A stretch of 64,000 bases of DNA, taken from contig NZ_JACXST010000003.1 in the NCBI RefSeq assembly GCF_014850975.1, forward strand, positions 496,001 to 560,000, read 5' to 3'. The notes beneath the pieces were generated by a model. The model searched no databases, was not told the origin of the DNA, and saw only the letters and a list, made by a program, of their open reading frames with translations. This DNA is from Methylomonas fluvii. Its GTDB lineage: Bacteria; Pseudomonadota; Gammaproteobacteria; Methylococcales; Methylomonadaceae. This document shows positions 33,407 through 42,042 of this stretch, piece after piece; the stretch's first letter is position 1; the number at the start of each line of letters is the position of its first letter. Both the position numbers and the translations under genes were made by a program.

Positions 33407-34183
33407 GTGTCTGGCACTAAGTTAACCCCAGAAAAAATCACAAGCCCGTTTCAGTTGATGGCAGCATGGTTTGCCATGCTGGTTCTCTTGGTCTCAATTC
33501 TTCTAACTGCTGCAAATAACATCACGAAGCCAGAATGGGCGGCTGGTTACCTAGTTATCTTTACATCCGTATTAGTTGTCTTAGTCCTTGGATGTGTGAC
33601 GCTTATGCTTACAATTTCCCGTCCTCACTTGCAGGACGGAAAAGAGTACGCGCAGTGGTTAAAGGACAAAAACACTTATTCAGCGGGTATCCTTAGCAGT
33701 GAGCAGGTATCTGCAAAGCCTCGTTCACGACAAAAGGCTAAAAAGTCGCAAGTACAAAAAACTGCTTCAAAATTTTTCTCAATTAGCGTTACAAACGCGC
33801 CCGGTGCCGATGCCCTAATTTCAGCACTAAAAAAATCGGGGTTTTCGGCAGAAGTGTATACAGACAATCTTTCATCCGAGGGTAGCATTGATAGTCTAGA
33901 GCGGCATGAGGCAATTTGGGTTGGGTGTGAACTTCCAGCAAAAGAAGCTATTGAGTCAATTAAGGTTGCCGTTACTCAATGGCCTCATTTGAAATATATG
34001 CACTTGTCTAATGATAACGGGAGCCCTCCAGATGAAGTGCATTACGAGATGTACTTTGGGGGCGCGTCATCTACAGCCGAGAAATATGATCTTTCACCTT
34101 GGTCCTACGAAGAACTCATGGGGCTTGATGAAAACATGTCGCCAGAAGATTTTCATCGTGCCATCCGCAGCAAATATCCCTAA
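33407..34183 (+). CDS. Unknown membrane-anchored protein
   Basis: 258 residues from GTG 33407 after TTAGGGAT. Two N-terminal membrane helices (LMAAWFAMLVLLVSILLTA and LVIFTSVLVVLVLGCVTLML), a lysine-rich linker, then a soluble domain (FFSISVTNAPGADALISALKK, EAIWVGCELPAKEAIESI). I do not recognise the family. Codon use looks more A/T-rich than the flanking cluster genes, which with the RAYT next door suggests later insertion. Confidence 0.6.
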   Translation: MSGTKLTPEKITSPFQLMAAWFAMLVLLVSILLTAANNITKPEWAAGYLVIFTSVLVVLVLGCVTLMLTISRPHLQDGKEYAQWLKDKNTYSAGILSSEQVSAKPRSRQKAKKSQVQKTASKFFSISVTNAPGADALISALKKSGFSAEVYTDNLSSEGSIDSLERHEAIWVGCELPAKEAIESIKVAVTQWPHLKYMHLSNDNGSPPDEVHYEMYFGGASSTAEKYDLSPWSYEELMGLDENMSPEDFHRAIRSKYP

Positions 34184-34189
34184 ACCTCT

Positions 34190-34244
34190 ATCGTTCCCAC
34201 GCTCCGCGTGGGAACGCAGCCCCGGACGCTCCAGCGTCCTAAAC
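34190..34244. repeat. REP-like repeat left of the RAYT gene
   Basis: Units TTCCCACGCTCCGCGTGGGAA and GGACGCTCCAGCGTCC, ending 13 bases before the transposase start. Orientation is opposite to the copy right of the gene (34791-34844), so the gene is flanked by an inverted pair. Confidence 0.8.
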
Positions 34245-34257
34245 CAACCAACAGCCC

Positions 34258-34788
34258 ATGGGCCGAAGTCGTTACATCATCACTGAACCCCAGCAAGCCC
34301 ATTTCATGACCTGCACAGTGGTGGAATGGCTGCCGGTCTTTACCCGGCCGGCAACCGTGCAAATCCTGCTCGACTGCTGGCAATATCAACGGCAACAAGT
34401 CGGCCTAAAACTGTATGGCTATGTGATCCTGGAAAACCATCTGCATTTCATCGCTCAGAGCGCCACGCTGGATAAATGCGTTGCCAGTTTCAAAGCCTAT
34501 ACCGCGCGGCGAATCATCGATCATCTGCAAGCGAAACGAGCCGAACACTTGTTGCAGAGATTGCGCTTTGCCAAATGCGCGCATAAGCATGACCGAGAAT
34601 TTCAGTTCTGGCAGGAAGGCGTGCATGCGGAGTTGATTCTTAATGAAGCGATGATGTGGGAGAAGTTGGATTATATTCATGCCAATCCGGTGAAGCGGGG
34701 TTATGTAAATTTGCCTGAGCATTGGCGCTATTCCAGTGCTGCGAACTATGCGGGATTGGGAGGCTTGATTGATATTGACGGGTGGTAG
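34258..34788 (+). CDS. REP-associated tyrosine transposase (RAYT, Y1_Tnp)
   Basis: 176 residues. GRSRYIITEPQQAHFMT start, HUH-like histidine pair NHLHFI near residue 60, a tyrosine in FKAYTARRIIDHL as probable nucleophile, EFQFWQEGVHAELI, and the conserved KLDYIHANPVKRGYV end. RAYTs are single-copy domesticated IS200/605 relatives that spread REP palindromes. Flanked by inverted copies of such palindromes on both sides. Confidence 0.9.
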   Translation: MGRSRYIITEPQQAHFMTCTVVEWLPVFTRPATVQILLDCWQYQRQQVGLKLYGYVILENHLHFIAQSATLDKCVASFKAYTARRIIDHLQAKRAEHLLQRLRFAKCAHKHDREFQFWQEGVHAELILNEAMMWEKLDYIHANPVKRGYVNLPEHWRYSSAANYAGLGGLIDIDGW

Positions 34789-34790
34789 CT

Positions 34791-34844
34791 GTGACGCTGG
34801 AGCGTCAGGGGCGGCATTCCCACGCTAGAGCGTGGGAACGATAC
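34791..34844. repeat. REP-like repeat right of the RAYT gene
   Basis: GTGACGCTGGAGCGTC followed by GGGGCGGCATTCCCACGCTA and GAGCGTGGGAACGATA. Almost the same as the copy at 35344-35396, in the same orientation. Confidence 0.8.
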
Positions 34845-34865
34845 TTCTTACTTGCTTCTTACTTT

Positions 34866-35300
34866 ATGACCTCCTTTAGCCTGATCGACGCAGCAGAGCA
34901 TGACAAACATTTCATATTTAATGCGTTCAAGCTATCGATGCGCGATTACATCGATTGGGCATGGGGCTGGAACGATGAATTTCAACATACCGGTTTCTGG
35001 AGAAACCTACAGGTGCAAAACTTCAAACTGATTTGCATCGGCGAAGAACCCGCGGGCGCTATCTATGTGCAGGAGAGCGAGCAAAGTCATTGGGTTCGCA
35101 CCCTGTTTCTGCTACCTGAATTTCAAAGACTGGGAATAGGCTCCACTTTGCTGGCACAAGAAGCGTTGCGGGCCAAAAACCTGAATAAGAAATTGGTACT
35201 GGATGTGATAAAGATCAATCCGGCAAAACGTCTCTACGACCGGATGGGCTTTAGAGTTATTGGTGAAGACCGCGCCCTATATCACATGGAATTAGACTGA
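34866..35300 (+). CDS. GNAT-family N-acetyltransferase
   Basis: 144 residues from ATG 34866 (MTSFSLIDAAEHDKHF). Acetyl-CoA binding motif LPEFQRLGIGSTLLAQEAL, then the C-terminal AKRLYDRMGFRVIGED. Substrate unknown. It lies between two REP-like repeats and was probably carried in with the RAYT region or is an unrelated resident gene. Confidence 0.8.
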   Translation: MTSFSLIDAAEHDKHFIFNAFKLSMRDYIDWAWGWNDEFQHTGFWRNLQVQNFKLICIGEEPAGAIYVQESEQSHWVRTLFLLPEFQRLGIGSTLLAQEALRAKNLNKKLVLDVIKINPAKRLYDRMGFRVIGEDRALYHMELD

Positions 35301-35343
35301 TACTTGTAATTGTGTCGGGCTGGATGGTTGCTCTATGGAAGCC

Positions 35344-35396
35344 GTGACGCTGGAGCGTCCGGGGCGGCATTCCCACGCTGGAGCGTGGGAACGATA
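35344..35396. repeat. REP-like repeat after the acetyltransferase gene
   Basis: Two palindromic units, GACGCTGGAGCGTC and TTCCCACGCTGGAGCGTGGGAA, joined by CGGGGCGGCA, 43 bases past the GNAT stop. Same orientation as 34791-34844. Confidence 0.8.
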
Positions 35397-35457
35397 GGCC
35401 ATCGTGGCAATCGCTCTTGATACGAATTTACATCGTTCCCAGCGGCACCAAGTGCCA

Positions 35458-36201
35458 TCACGGATTCGCCATATAGTTAAAAAACTCCCGCAGCCAGTCC
35501 TCGCCACGCTTTTTTGGAAATTGATTGGGGTGTTTCTTGACCCATTGCAAGGCGTAAATCATCGGCACCGAATCCAAGTCTTTGATGTGGTTGGTGCGCC
35601 AAAGTTTGCGGACAATTTTGGACACCTGAAATTTTAACTCGATGTGCCTGACGTGTTCCGGTGTCGGGTTTTGGCAATGTTCGGCCGGTGATGTCACCAA
35701 GTATTCTCGGCAAGCCAATGGCCGGACCGGGTGGATGGAGCAGCTTTCCGCTTCCAAAAACGGACAGGGCACCCCTTGTTGAAAATAAGTCAGCGCGTGT
35801 TGCTCTACCGCTTCGTGGCTGGTGCCTTCAGCCAGCATCTGTTCGAGCCGGCTCAACCACTGGATTGCGTCCAGTTTTTCGCAAGCGTCGGCAAAGCGTT
35901 GCTTGACCGCGGAACGCCTGGGCTCGGGCAATTGTTCAACTAAACCGGCGATTTGATAGGCTTCAAATTCCGCCAACGGCACGACTTGTCGGCAGCAGGC
36001 GCCGCAGCCGGCTTGGCAGGAGATGCTCTCCTGGTTGGTCACAAAGGCAGCCACTGCGGTTTCGACAAACGTGTTGTTGATGCGATGCAGAGTCGGCAGC
36101 ATAGCCACCGGTGTCACCTTTTGTGTCGGCGCGCTTAATGCCAGTTCGACAGGCTTGCCGTAAAGCGTTAGTTTGATGTTGGCGGGTGTGGTTTTGCTCA
36201 T
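35458..36201 (-). CDS. YkgJ-type cysteine cluster protein
   Basis: 247 residues. CQAGCGACCRQ near residue 70 and the later PCPFLEAESCSIHPVRPLACREY match the YkgJ (zinc- or iron-chelating) cysteine motif. Function unknown in general. Leftward, against the surrounding rightward genes, so not clearly part of the cluster operons. Confidence 0.78.
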   Translation of the reverse strand: MSKTTPANIKLTLYGKPVELALSAPTQKVTPVAMLPTLHRINNTFVETAVAAFVTNQESISCQAGCGACCRQVVPLAEFEAYQIAGLVEQLPEPRRSAVKQRFADACEKLDAIQWLSRLEQMLAEGTSHEAVEQHALTYFQQGVPCPFLEAESCSIHPVRPLACREYLVTSPAEHCQNPTPEHVRHIELKFQVSKIVRKLWRTNHIKDLDSVPMIYALQWVKKHPNQFPKKRGEDWLREFFNYMANP

Positions 36202-36433
36202 GCGTGCTTTTAAGTTTTAATCATCGTCTAGGCAGGCTTAATCTGATTGACTAATCGCAATCGGCGGGACCTGGCGTCAGGCTCGGCGTCCGCCAAGCCT
36301 GAGCAGCATAAAAGCTTTTACGAAAAACCGAAACTTTGTTTTGCCCGGTTGCCATAGCGCATCATTTCCCTGCGTTTCCATGCTTCGGATGGGAACGATA
36401 CAATTAGACTTTATTAGCCTCGCCAAACGCTCG

Positions 36434-37552
36434 ATGATGACTAAAACCCCTGATTTCTCCAGCATACCCACTTTTGCCGGCCCACCGGATGAGACCCAAA
36501 TCAAAGCCCGGTTGCGTGCTGTTGCCGAACTGGGCGTGTTTCGCCACGCCCTGCCCTCAGTCTTGGGCGGTTTCGGCGACGACTTTGCCGCGCTAGTCCA
36601 AAGCCATCGCCAGCTCGGAGCAGCCTGCCGCGATCCCGGCCTGATGCTGGCGATCAACGCGCATGTGTGGGGCTCGGTGTTTCCTATCCTGTTGTACGGC
36701 AGCGAGGCGCAGAAAGCGCAATTTCTGCCGCCGCTAATCAGCGGAAGATGGCTGGGAGGGCATGCGATTACCGAGCCGTCATGCGGCTCCGACGTACAGG
36801 CAATGACGACTCAAGCAGAGTTGAGAGGCGATAGTTATGTGTTAAACGGGGAGAAGCGCTACATCACCAACGCTCCTGTGGCCGATTGCTTGGTGGTGTA
36901 CGCCAAATTGGCCGGCAAGATTTGCGCGTTTCTGGTTTCTCGTGACGATGACGGCTGCCGTTTCAGCGATGACGCAGCACTTAACGCTTGCCGGGGCAGC
37001 GCCACCGGTAGCGTGATTTTGCAGGATTGCCGAATCGACGCTGATCGCCTGCTCGGAAAAATTGGCGCCGGCACCCAGATGATCCAGAAGGCGTTGGAAT
37101 ATGAGCGGGCCTTTGTCTTTGCCGGTATTGCCGGCATCATGGACTGGCAACTGGCGGAAGTGGTGCGTTACAGCCGCGAGCGGCGGTCCGCCGGCGGACA
37201 TCTGGGTAAGCATCAGGCCATCAGCCATCGGATTGCCGAGATGAAGTTAAGGCTGGATACTATCGCGTTATGGTTAAACGAATGTGCGCGGCTGTGCGAC
37301 GCCGGTCAACGCATTACGCTGGCGTCGGCGCAAACCAAGTTGTATGCGGCCGAGGCTTTTTTGCAATCCAGCCTGGATGCGGTGCAAATCATGGGCGCTG
37401 CCGGCTTGGCATCGGGAAGCGCGATGGCGGAATTGGTGCAGGATGCCATGGCCGGCCGCTTGTTTTCCGGCAGTTCGGAAGTGCAGAAAAATTTGATCGC
37501 CGCCCTGCTCGGCACCGGCGACGCCTACAAAACCAATCCACTATCCCACTGA
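36434..37552 (+). CDS. Acyl-CoA dehydrogenase family; prolyl-carrier dehydrogenase-like
   Basis: 372 residues from ATG 36434. FAD enzyme of acyl-CoA dehydrogenase fold: AITEPSCGSDVQAM (112-125), GEKRYITNA (139-147), and YERAFVFAG, with a glutamate (E224) in the position of the catalytic base of PltE/RedW-type prolyl dehydrogenases; C-terminal RLFSGSSEVQKN. Beside a prolyl-type ligase and carrier protein the likely reaction is oxidation of prolyl-S-carrier to pyrrole-2-carboxyl-S-carrier. Overlaps the deacetylase start as TGATG. Confidence 0.75.
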   Translation: MMTKTPDFSSIPTFAGPPDETQIKARLRAVAELGVFRHALPSVLGGFGDDFAALVQSHRQLGAACRDPGLMLAINAHVWGSVFPILLYGSEAQKAQFLPPLISGRWLGGHAITEPSCGSDVQAMTTQAELRGDSYVLNGEKRYITNAPVADCLVVYAKLAGKICAFLVSRDDDGCRFSDDAALNACRGSATGSVILQDCRIDADRLLGKIGAGTQMIQKALEYERAFVFAGIAGIMDWQLAEVVRYSRERRSAGGHLGKHQAISHRIAEMKLRLDTIALWLNECARLCDAGQRITLASAQTKLYAAEAFLQSSLDAVQIMGAAGLASGSAMAELVQDAMAGRLFSGSSEVQKNLIAALLGTGDAYKTNPLSH

Positions 37553-38382
37553 TGATGAATTTTTCCGCTTACCGCGATTGGCAACCGACGCCGTTGATAA
37601 AAGCCTCATTTTGGTTAACCGCTGCTGCGCTGTTGGCAGTAGTCATTCGGCCAGGTATCTGGCCCTGGGCCTTGGCGCTGATCATTGCCGACCACTTGTT
37701 ATTAACCTTTGCCGGCCTTTGGCCGCGTTGCGACTGGGTGGGATCGAATTGGACCTCGCTACCACCCACATCTGCGGCGCGCGGCGAAATCGCCATTACC
37801 ATAGACGACGGCCCAGACCCGGACGTCACCCCTACCGTGCTGGATATTCTGGATCGTTACGGAGCCAAAGCGACCTTTTTCTGCATCGCCGCCAAAGCCC
37901 AACGCTACCCGGATCTATGCCGAGACATCGTCAAACGTGGGCATGCAGTCGAAAATCACAGCATGCATCATCGATACCATTTGCCGTTTCTGTTGTTGAA
38001 TGGCTGGCTGGCTGAACTCAACGCGGCCCAGGGGGCTCTTACAGAAGTCACCGGCAGTCGGCCAAGATTTTTCCGGCCGCCGGTCGGCTTGCGGAATCCA
38101 TTGCTGGACCCAGTACTCAAGCGTTTGGGTCTGCAATTGGCGAGTTGGACCCGACGCGGTTTCGATACCATAGACAGCAATCCGCAAGTCGTTCTGGCAA
38201 AACTATTGAAAGACCTGAAGGCTGGCGACATTCTGTTACTGCACGACAGTAACGTCGCGCGGACCAGCAGCGGCCAGCCGGTCATTCTGGCGGTATTGCC
38301 GGCCTTGCTGGACGCCATTACCGCCGCGAATTTGCAACCGGTCACGCTAAGCGAAAGCTTAGATCGTTGCCAAAACCCCTAA
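37552..38382 (+). CDS. Polysaccharide deacetylase-family membrane protein
   Basis: 276 residues from ATG 37552. Two N-terminal membrane helices (SFWLTAAALLAVVIRPG, PWALALIIADHLLLTFAG), then the NodB domain: ITIDDGPDPD (metal Asp pair), FFCIAAKAQ, HxxxH-type ENHSMHHRYHLPF, RFFRPPVG and LLLHDSN. Translationally coupled to the dehydrogenase, so probably part of the cluster. It may deacetylate a sugar or lipid headgroup on the product; the substrate is unknown. Confidence 0.85.
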   Translation: MMNFSAYRDWQPTPLIKASFWLTAAALLAVVIRPGIWPWALALIIADHLLLTFAGLWPRCDWVGSNWTSLPPTSAARGEIAITIDDGPDPDVTPTVLDILDRYGAKATFFCIAAKAQRYPDLCRDIVKRGHAVENHSMHHRYHLPFLLLNGWLAELNAAQGALTEVTGSRPRFFRPPVGLRNPLLDPVLKRLGLQLASWTRRGFDTIDSNPQVVLAKLLKDLKAGDILLLHDSNVARTSSGQPVILAVLPALLDAITAANLQPVTLSESLDRCQNP

Positions 38383-38411
38383 CGCCCCATCTGATTACGG
38401 AGATTTAAGCC

Positions 38412-38789
38412 ATGAAAAACACCTTTGCCAGTGCAGTGTTGAGCCTGTTTCTGGGCGGCTGCGCGTTTCAAACACCCGATTATTTACAAATGGTCACCGC
38501 GCCGGAATTAAATCAGCTGATGCAAAACCAGGATATTTTTCTGGTGGACGTGCATACCCCGGAGCAGCGGCATATCAAAGGCACCGATGTGTTTATTCCT
38601 TACAACAATGTCGAGAAATACCTGGATAAACTGCCGCAAGATAAAACCACCCCGATTTATCTGTATTGCGAAGGCGGCCCGATGGGGAATGCCGCCGCAA
38701 AGAGATTACACGAACTGGGTTACGAGCATTTGCGTAATTTGGAGGGGGGAACCAAAGCCTGGGCTAAAGCGGGATTTGGGTTCGAATAG
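38412..38789 (+). CDS. Rhodanese-like lipoprotein
   Basis: 125 residues. Lipoprotein signal with lipobox LGGC (Cys 17), then one rhodanese domain: FLVDVHTPEQRHIKG, NVEKYLDKL and active-site loop LYCEGGPMGNAAA with the catalytic cysteine, ending EGGTKAWAKAG. It would transfer or sense sulfur outside the cytoplasm. Last gene of the rightward run 36434-38789; a link to the cluster product is not evident. Confidence 0.85.
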   Translation: MKNTFASAVLSLFLGGCAFQTPDYLQMVTAPELNQLMQNQDIFLVDVHTPEQRHIKGTDVFIPYNNVEKYLDKLPQDKTTPIYLYCEGGPMGNAAAKRLHELGYEHLRNLEGGTKAWAKAGFGFE

Positions 38790-38805
38790 ATCAGTAATCA
38801 CCTTT

Positions 38806-38830
38806 GGAACCGGCCCTGCCTGCCGGTTCC
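38806..38830. terminator. Bidirectional hairpin between convergent genes
   Basis: A perfect 9-bp inverted repeat (GGAACCGGC and GCCGGTTCC) with a 7-base loop, in the 63-base gap between the rhodanese and lipoprotein genes, serving both as a terminator. Confidence 0.6.
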
Positions 38831-38852
38831 AGTACATCAAAAGACTCGGTGT

Positions 38853-39419
38853 TTATTCGACAATGCTATCGACCTTGCCGTTTTTAAATTTCACCACAAA
38901 GCGGTTGAATAGATTGGACCAGTAAGTCCAGTCGTCGCTGTCGAGCGAAGGCGTGACATGCTGAGGCGGATAGCCGATGGCGGCCAGCACGGCTTTTTTG
39001 CTCATGCCTGTCTTCACCTGCCCTGCCAAAATACTTTCGCGCTCGGTGGGAGTATATTGATTGAGGTCTACCTTACTGGAGCCGGCGATTTTACTGAAAG
39101 CAATCGGCATATCGTCTTTGGTAAATTTTTGCACGTTTTCGACTGTAATCAGTTGGCCGCTGGATTCTATCCTCAGCACCGCTTCGTCGGAGTTCAGAGA
39201 CAACAACGCGACCGGCGTGTTGATCGGAATCAATTGGCCTTTGCGGTAATTGGTGGTGCGAAACTTGTTTTGTTCCTGGAACAGGCTGAATTGCGTGTAA
39301 TAAACCTGCGCAGGCTGCACGGCTGCTGCCGCGCCTTCGCCGGGTTTCAGCTCCTTCTTACAACCTACCGCCAACGCAGCCAGGCATAGCAACATCAAGA
39401 CATAGTTTTTTCTGAACAT
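38853..39419 (-). CDS. Lipoprotein with BamE-like C-terminus
   Basis: 188 residues from ATG 39419 (MFRKNYVLMLLCLAALAVGC), lipobox AVGC. The C-terminal part, AGQVKTGMSKKAVLAAIGYPP...TYWSNLFNRFVVKFKNGKVD, has the two-turn BamE/SmpA-like pattern. The upstream TTG at 39425 would add two residues. Probably outer membrane; function unknown. Separated from the thioesterase gene by 124 bases, so perhaps the end of the right operon or its own unit. Confidence 0.7.
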   Translation of the reverse strand: MFRKNYVLMLLCLAALAVGCKKELKPGEGAAAAVQPAQVYYTQFSLFQEQNKFRTTNYRKGQLIPINTPVALLSLNSDEAVLRIESSGQLITVENVQKFTKDDMPIAFSKIAGSSKVDLNQYTPTERESILAGQVKTGMSKKAVLAAIGYPPQHVTPSLDSDDWTYWSNLFNRFVVKFKNGKVDSIVE

Positions 39420-39543
39420 AATCAAAATCCCTCGAGAAAAAGGTTAAGAACATGCTGACGCTAAGTAAAACAGCGACGCGACAGTACAACAGATCGAACA
39501 AACCAGGAAAGACCCAAACACAAACGCCATAGCAAGCGCCTGA

Positions 39544-39960
39544 TTAGGGCGTATCGATTTTAATCCCGAGCTTTTCCAAGAACACCGCCGGCGAAGCAAA
39601 GCACATTTCGCGGCTATCCGCGTCCACGGCTGCCTGGATGGTATGGCCCTTGGCCAAGACTTCACCGGTTTCGGCATCGGCAACCTGGTATTTAATCTTC
39701 ATCCGGTATTCCCATTCCACCAACTCCGCTGATACCTTGATCCGCTGTTCGAACTGGGCGGGACGCACATAACGCAATTGCAAATCCACAATCGGCCAGA
39801 CATAGCCGGTTTCTTTCATGACCATATAACCGTAGCCGATTTTATCCAGCATCGCGCAACGGGCGATCTCGATGTATTTGCAATAGTGGCCATGCCAGGC
39901 GATGTTTAGCAAATCAATGTCATGAAACGGCACAGTTAATTCCACTTCGGTGCGCAACAT
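39544..39960 (-). CDS. Thioesterase, hot-dog fold (APE type)
   Basis: 138 residues. 4HBT-type acyl thioesterase with VPFHDIDLLNIAWHGHYCKYIEIAR, where D is the catalytic acid. The matching gene in APE clusters (ApeK-like) is thought to proofread or release chains. The gene ends the rightmost biosynthetic operon; its start lies one base after the acyltransferase stop. Confidence 0.82.
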   Translation of the reverse strand: MLRTEVELTVPFHDIDLLNIAWHGHYCKYIEIARCAMLDKIGYGYMVMKETGYVWPIVDLQLRYVRPAQFEQRIKVSAELVEWEYRMKIKYQVADAETGEVLAKGHTIQAAVDADSREMCFASPAVFLEKLGIKIDTP

Positions 39961-39961
39961 A

Positions 39962-40939
39962 TTACTTGTCCTCGGCGGCTATCCGACCGCTGTCATCCGC
40001 GGCAGGTGTGCGCCAATACGGGTAAAAATTAAACCATTGCAGTGGTGCGATGCGGCAATAGGCTTCCAGCCGTTCGGCATACTGTCTGGCTAGGGATTGC
40101 AGCATGTCTTGTCTTTTGGGTTCGGTGCGTGGGATACGAATGCTATCCGCGAAGGGTTCCAGATGAATTTTGAAGCGGCCCTCAACCGGGAAGCAGAACA
40201 GGGTAAAAACCGGGCAACGCAACAAGGACGCTAACAGATACGGGCCTTGCGGAAACTCGGCATCTTCACCAAGAAAGCTGGCAGGCACAGTGCGCCCGCC
40301 CTGCACCGGAATTCGGTCGCCCACCATCACCAGAAATTCCCCGCGCTCAATTTTTTCCTGCAAGCTGATCGCAATGGCCGGACTCAATTCAGTCACTTGA
40401 ATCAGCTGTATCGTGGCGCTGCCACGGCTACCCAACAAGCGGTTGAACTTCTCGGCATGTTTGGTGTGCACCAAAATATTTAGATGGATGTGGCCGCGCA
40501 TCGTCGCGATAGCCTGGCAGATTTCCAGATTGCCGATGTGCCCGGACAGCAGCATGGCGCCACGCTTTTGTTCGATCAAATCCAACAGCAGCTGGCGATT
40601 GGGAAAATCCACTTGTTCCGACGTGATATTGCCGGTCCACACCACGATTTTGTCCAGCAAGGTTTCGCCGAAGCTCAAAAAATGCCGGTAACTTTGCCAG
40701 AGCCCGCTGCCTAAACCCAAATCCGGGTAAAACTCGGCCAAATGGCGCAAATATTCTCGGGATGACTCCCGAGCAAGATGCCCGGCCAGAAAATAGTAAC
40801 TCACCACCGGCCGTAAAAACAGCCTAAACACCCAGCGGCCGAACAGCCGATACACCCACACCAGAGCCTGTATGCCCCAAAGCAGACTGTTTTCCTCCAC
40901 GGCAGCCCAATGCCGGGCGGCGGTGTTCGCGGACTTCAT
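39962..40939 (-). CDS. LpxL-like acyltransferase (APE type)
   Basis: 325 residues from ATG 40939, coupled to the glycosyltransferase stop by ATGA. The HxxxxE acyltransferase motif is SGHIGNLEICQA; VMVGDRIPVQ and an end TPLQWFNFYPYW-like (APLQWFNFYPYWR) agree with the lipid A acyltransferase family. It probably joins the polyene acyl chain to a lipid or sugar anchor at the inner membrane. The open frame extends 56 codons upstream, but that part overlaps the glycosyltransferase. Confidence 0.8.
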   Translation of the reverse strand: MKSANTAARHWAAVEENSLLWGIQALVWVYRLFGRWVFRLFLRPVVSYYFLAGHLARESSREYLRHLAEFYPDLGLGSGLWQSYRHFLSFGETLLDKIVVWTGNITSEQVDFPNRQLLLDLIEQKRGAMLLSGHIGNLEICQAIATMRGHIHLNILVHTKHAEKFNRLLGSRGSATIQLIQVTELSPAIAISLQEKIERGEFLVMVGDRIPVQGGRTVPASFLGEDAEFPQGPYLLASLLRCPVFTLFCFPVEGRFKIHLEPFADSIRIPRTEPKRQDMLQSLARQYAERLEAYCRIAPLQWFNFYPYWRTPAADDSGRIAAEDK

Positions 40940-41679
40940 TGAAAATGCCTCAATAGCAGTTTGGGCCAGCGTAACAACATACCGAAAAATAAACGGGCAT
41001 GGGTCTGACTTAGCAGCAGATTGTCCTCCAAAGCCCGGAAATGCGATAAGCCGTCCAGCGGGTAGCGAACCTGGGTGGGAATGGAGATGACCGCCACACC
41101 TTGCCAATAAAGCCGCACCAAAATTTCGGTATCAAAGCCCATGCGATTTTCCATGGCTTGGCTTTGAATCAACTTTGCGCAAGACGCCAGCGGGTAAATC
41201 CGGTAACCGCACATCGAGTCGGGGATGGCGAAAGACAGTGTGTTGATATGTACCCAAATATGGGTCAGGTAGCGGGCGTAGTAGCGCAGTTTAGGAATCG
41301 ATGCGTCGAATAGCGCTCGGCCGATGACCACTGCTGCCGGCGTTTGCCGGGCGGCACTTAGAAATTTATCCAGATCGTTTAAATCGTGCTGGCCGTCGGC
41401 ATCGACTTGCAGCGCGTGTGAATACCCTTGGGCTTGAGCCGCCAGAATGCCGGCCTTGACCGCCGCGCCCTTGCCTTGGTTAATCTCTAGCCTGATACTT
41501 TGCACCCCGGCATATTGCTCGGCTAAGCCGCGAATCACCTGGGCGCAGGACGCATCGCTACCGTCATCCACCAGTAGGCAAGGCAGTTGATGCGCAGCCA
41601 AACGCTCAATAATGCCGGGCAGCGGCTTCTCGTGGTTATAAACCGGAATCAGGATACAGGGATTAAACGTGGTGGTCAT
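40936..41679 (-). CDS. Glycosyltransferase family 2
   Basis: 247 residues. GT-A fold with CILIPVYNHEKPL, LLVDDGSD and the DXD-like VDADGQHDLNDLD. Resembles the glycosyltransferases fused or next to acyltransferases in APE clusters. It probably builds the polar headgroup of the lipid-linked polyene. Overlaps the dehydratase gene by 17 bases and the acyltransferase by 4. Confidence 0.85.
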   Translation of the reverse strand: MTTTFNPCILIPVYNHEKPLPGIIERLAAHQLPCLLVDDGSDASCAQVIRGLAEQYAGVQSIRLEINQGKGAAVKAGILAAQAQGYSHALQVDADGQHDLNDLDKFLSAARQTPAAVVIGRALFDASIPKLRYYARYLTHIWVHINTLSFAIPDSMCGYRIYPLASCAKLIQSQAMENRMGFDTEILVRLYWQGVAVISIPTQVRYPLDGLSHFRALEDNLLLSQTHARLFFGMLLRWPKLLLRHFQ

Positions 41680-42040
41680 GAAAGTAAATTCTACCCGAGC
41701 TGTATTCGCAGGCTGTCGAACGGTAACAAAATGTCAATTTGCCGGCTTGTTGCAGATAGTGCAATGCCAATTCCAGCTCTTGTCCAGGTAACAATAGCTC
41801 TTTGAATTTTACCGATTCCATATGGCTAAAGACCCGGGTTAAACCAAGGTATTGCCGGGCATAATGCACCGCCCATTGGATTTGCACGACGCCGGGTACC
41901 ACCGCAATTTCGTCGAAATGACCGTTAAAATAAGTCAAATCTTTGGGGATGCGTAAGGCCAGCACCAGACCATCGGCCTGAATATGTTCGTCTAGCGTTT
42001 CCGGAAACAAAACGCCCGATTCGCTTCCCTGAATTTTCAT
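41663..42040 (-). CDS. 3-hydroxyacyl-ACP dehydratase, ApeI-like
   Basis: 125 residues from ATG 42040. Hot-dog fold with the FabA/FabZ-type motif YFNGHFDEIAVVPGVVQIQWAV (His of the active site in NGHF). It removes water from the 3-hydroxyacyl intermediate without a following enoyl reduction, leaving conjugated double bonds (known logic of APE synthesis). Starts two bases after the upstream membrane-protein stop; pairs with the second dehydratase at 45863. Confidence 0.8.
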   Translation of the reverse strand: MKIQGSESGVLFPETLDEHIQADGLVLALRIPKDLTYFNGHFDEIAVVPGVVQIQWAVHYARQYLGLTRVFSHMESVKFKELLLPGQELELALHYLQQAGKLTFCYRSTACEYSSGRIYFHDHHV

Positions 42041-42042
42041 AT

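Noticed and set aside
31756-35396. Possible CRISPR array from repeated palindromes
   Set aside because: Repeats are internally palindromic, irregularly spaced by genes, and lie beside a RAYT gene; this is a REP family.
37270-37551. N-terminal extension of the polysaccharide deacetylase
   Set aside because: These codons overlap the dehydrogenase gene out of frame; ATG 37552 starts a normal membrane segment.
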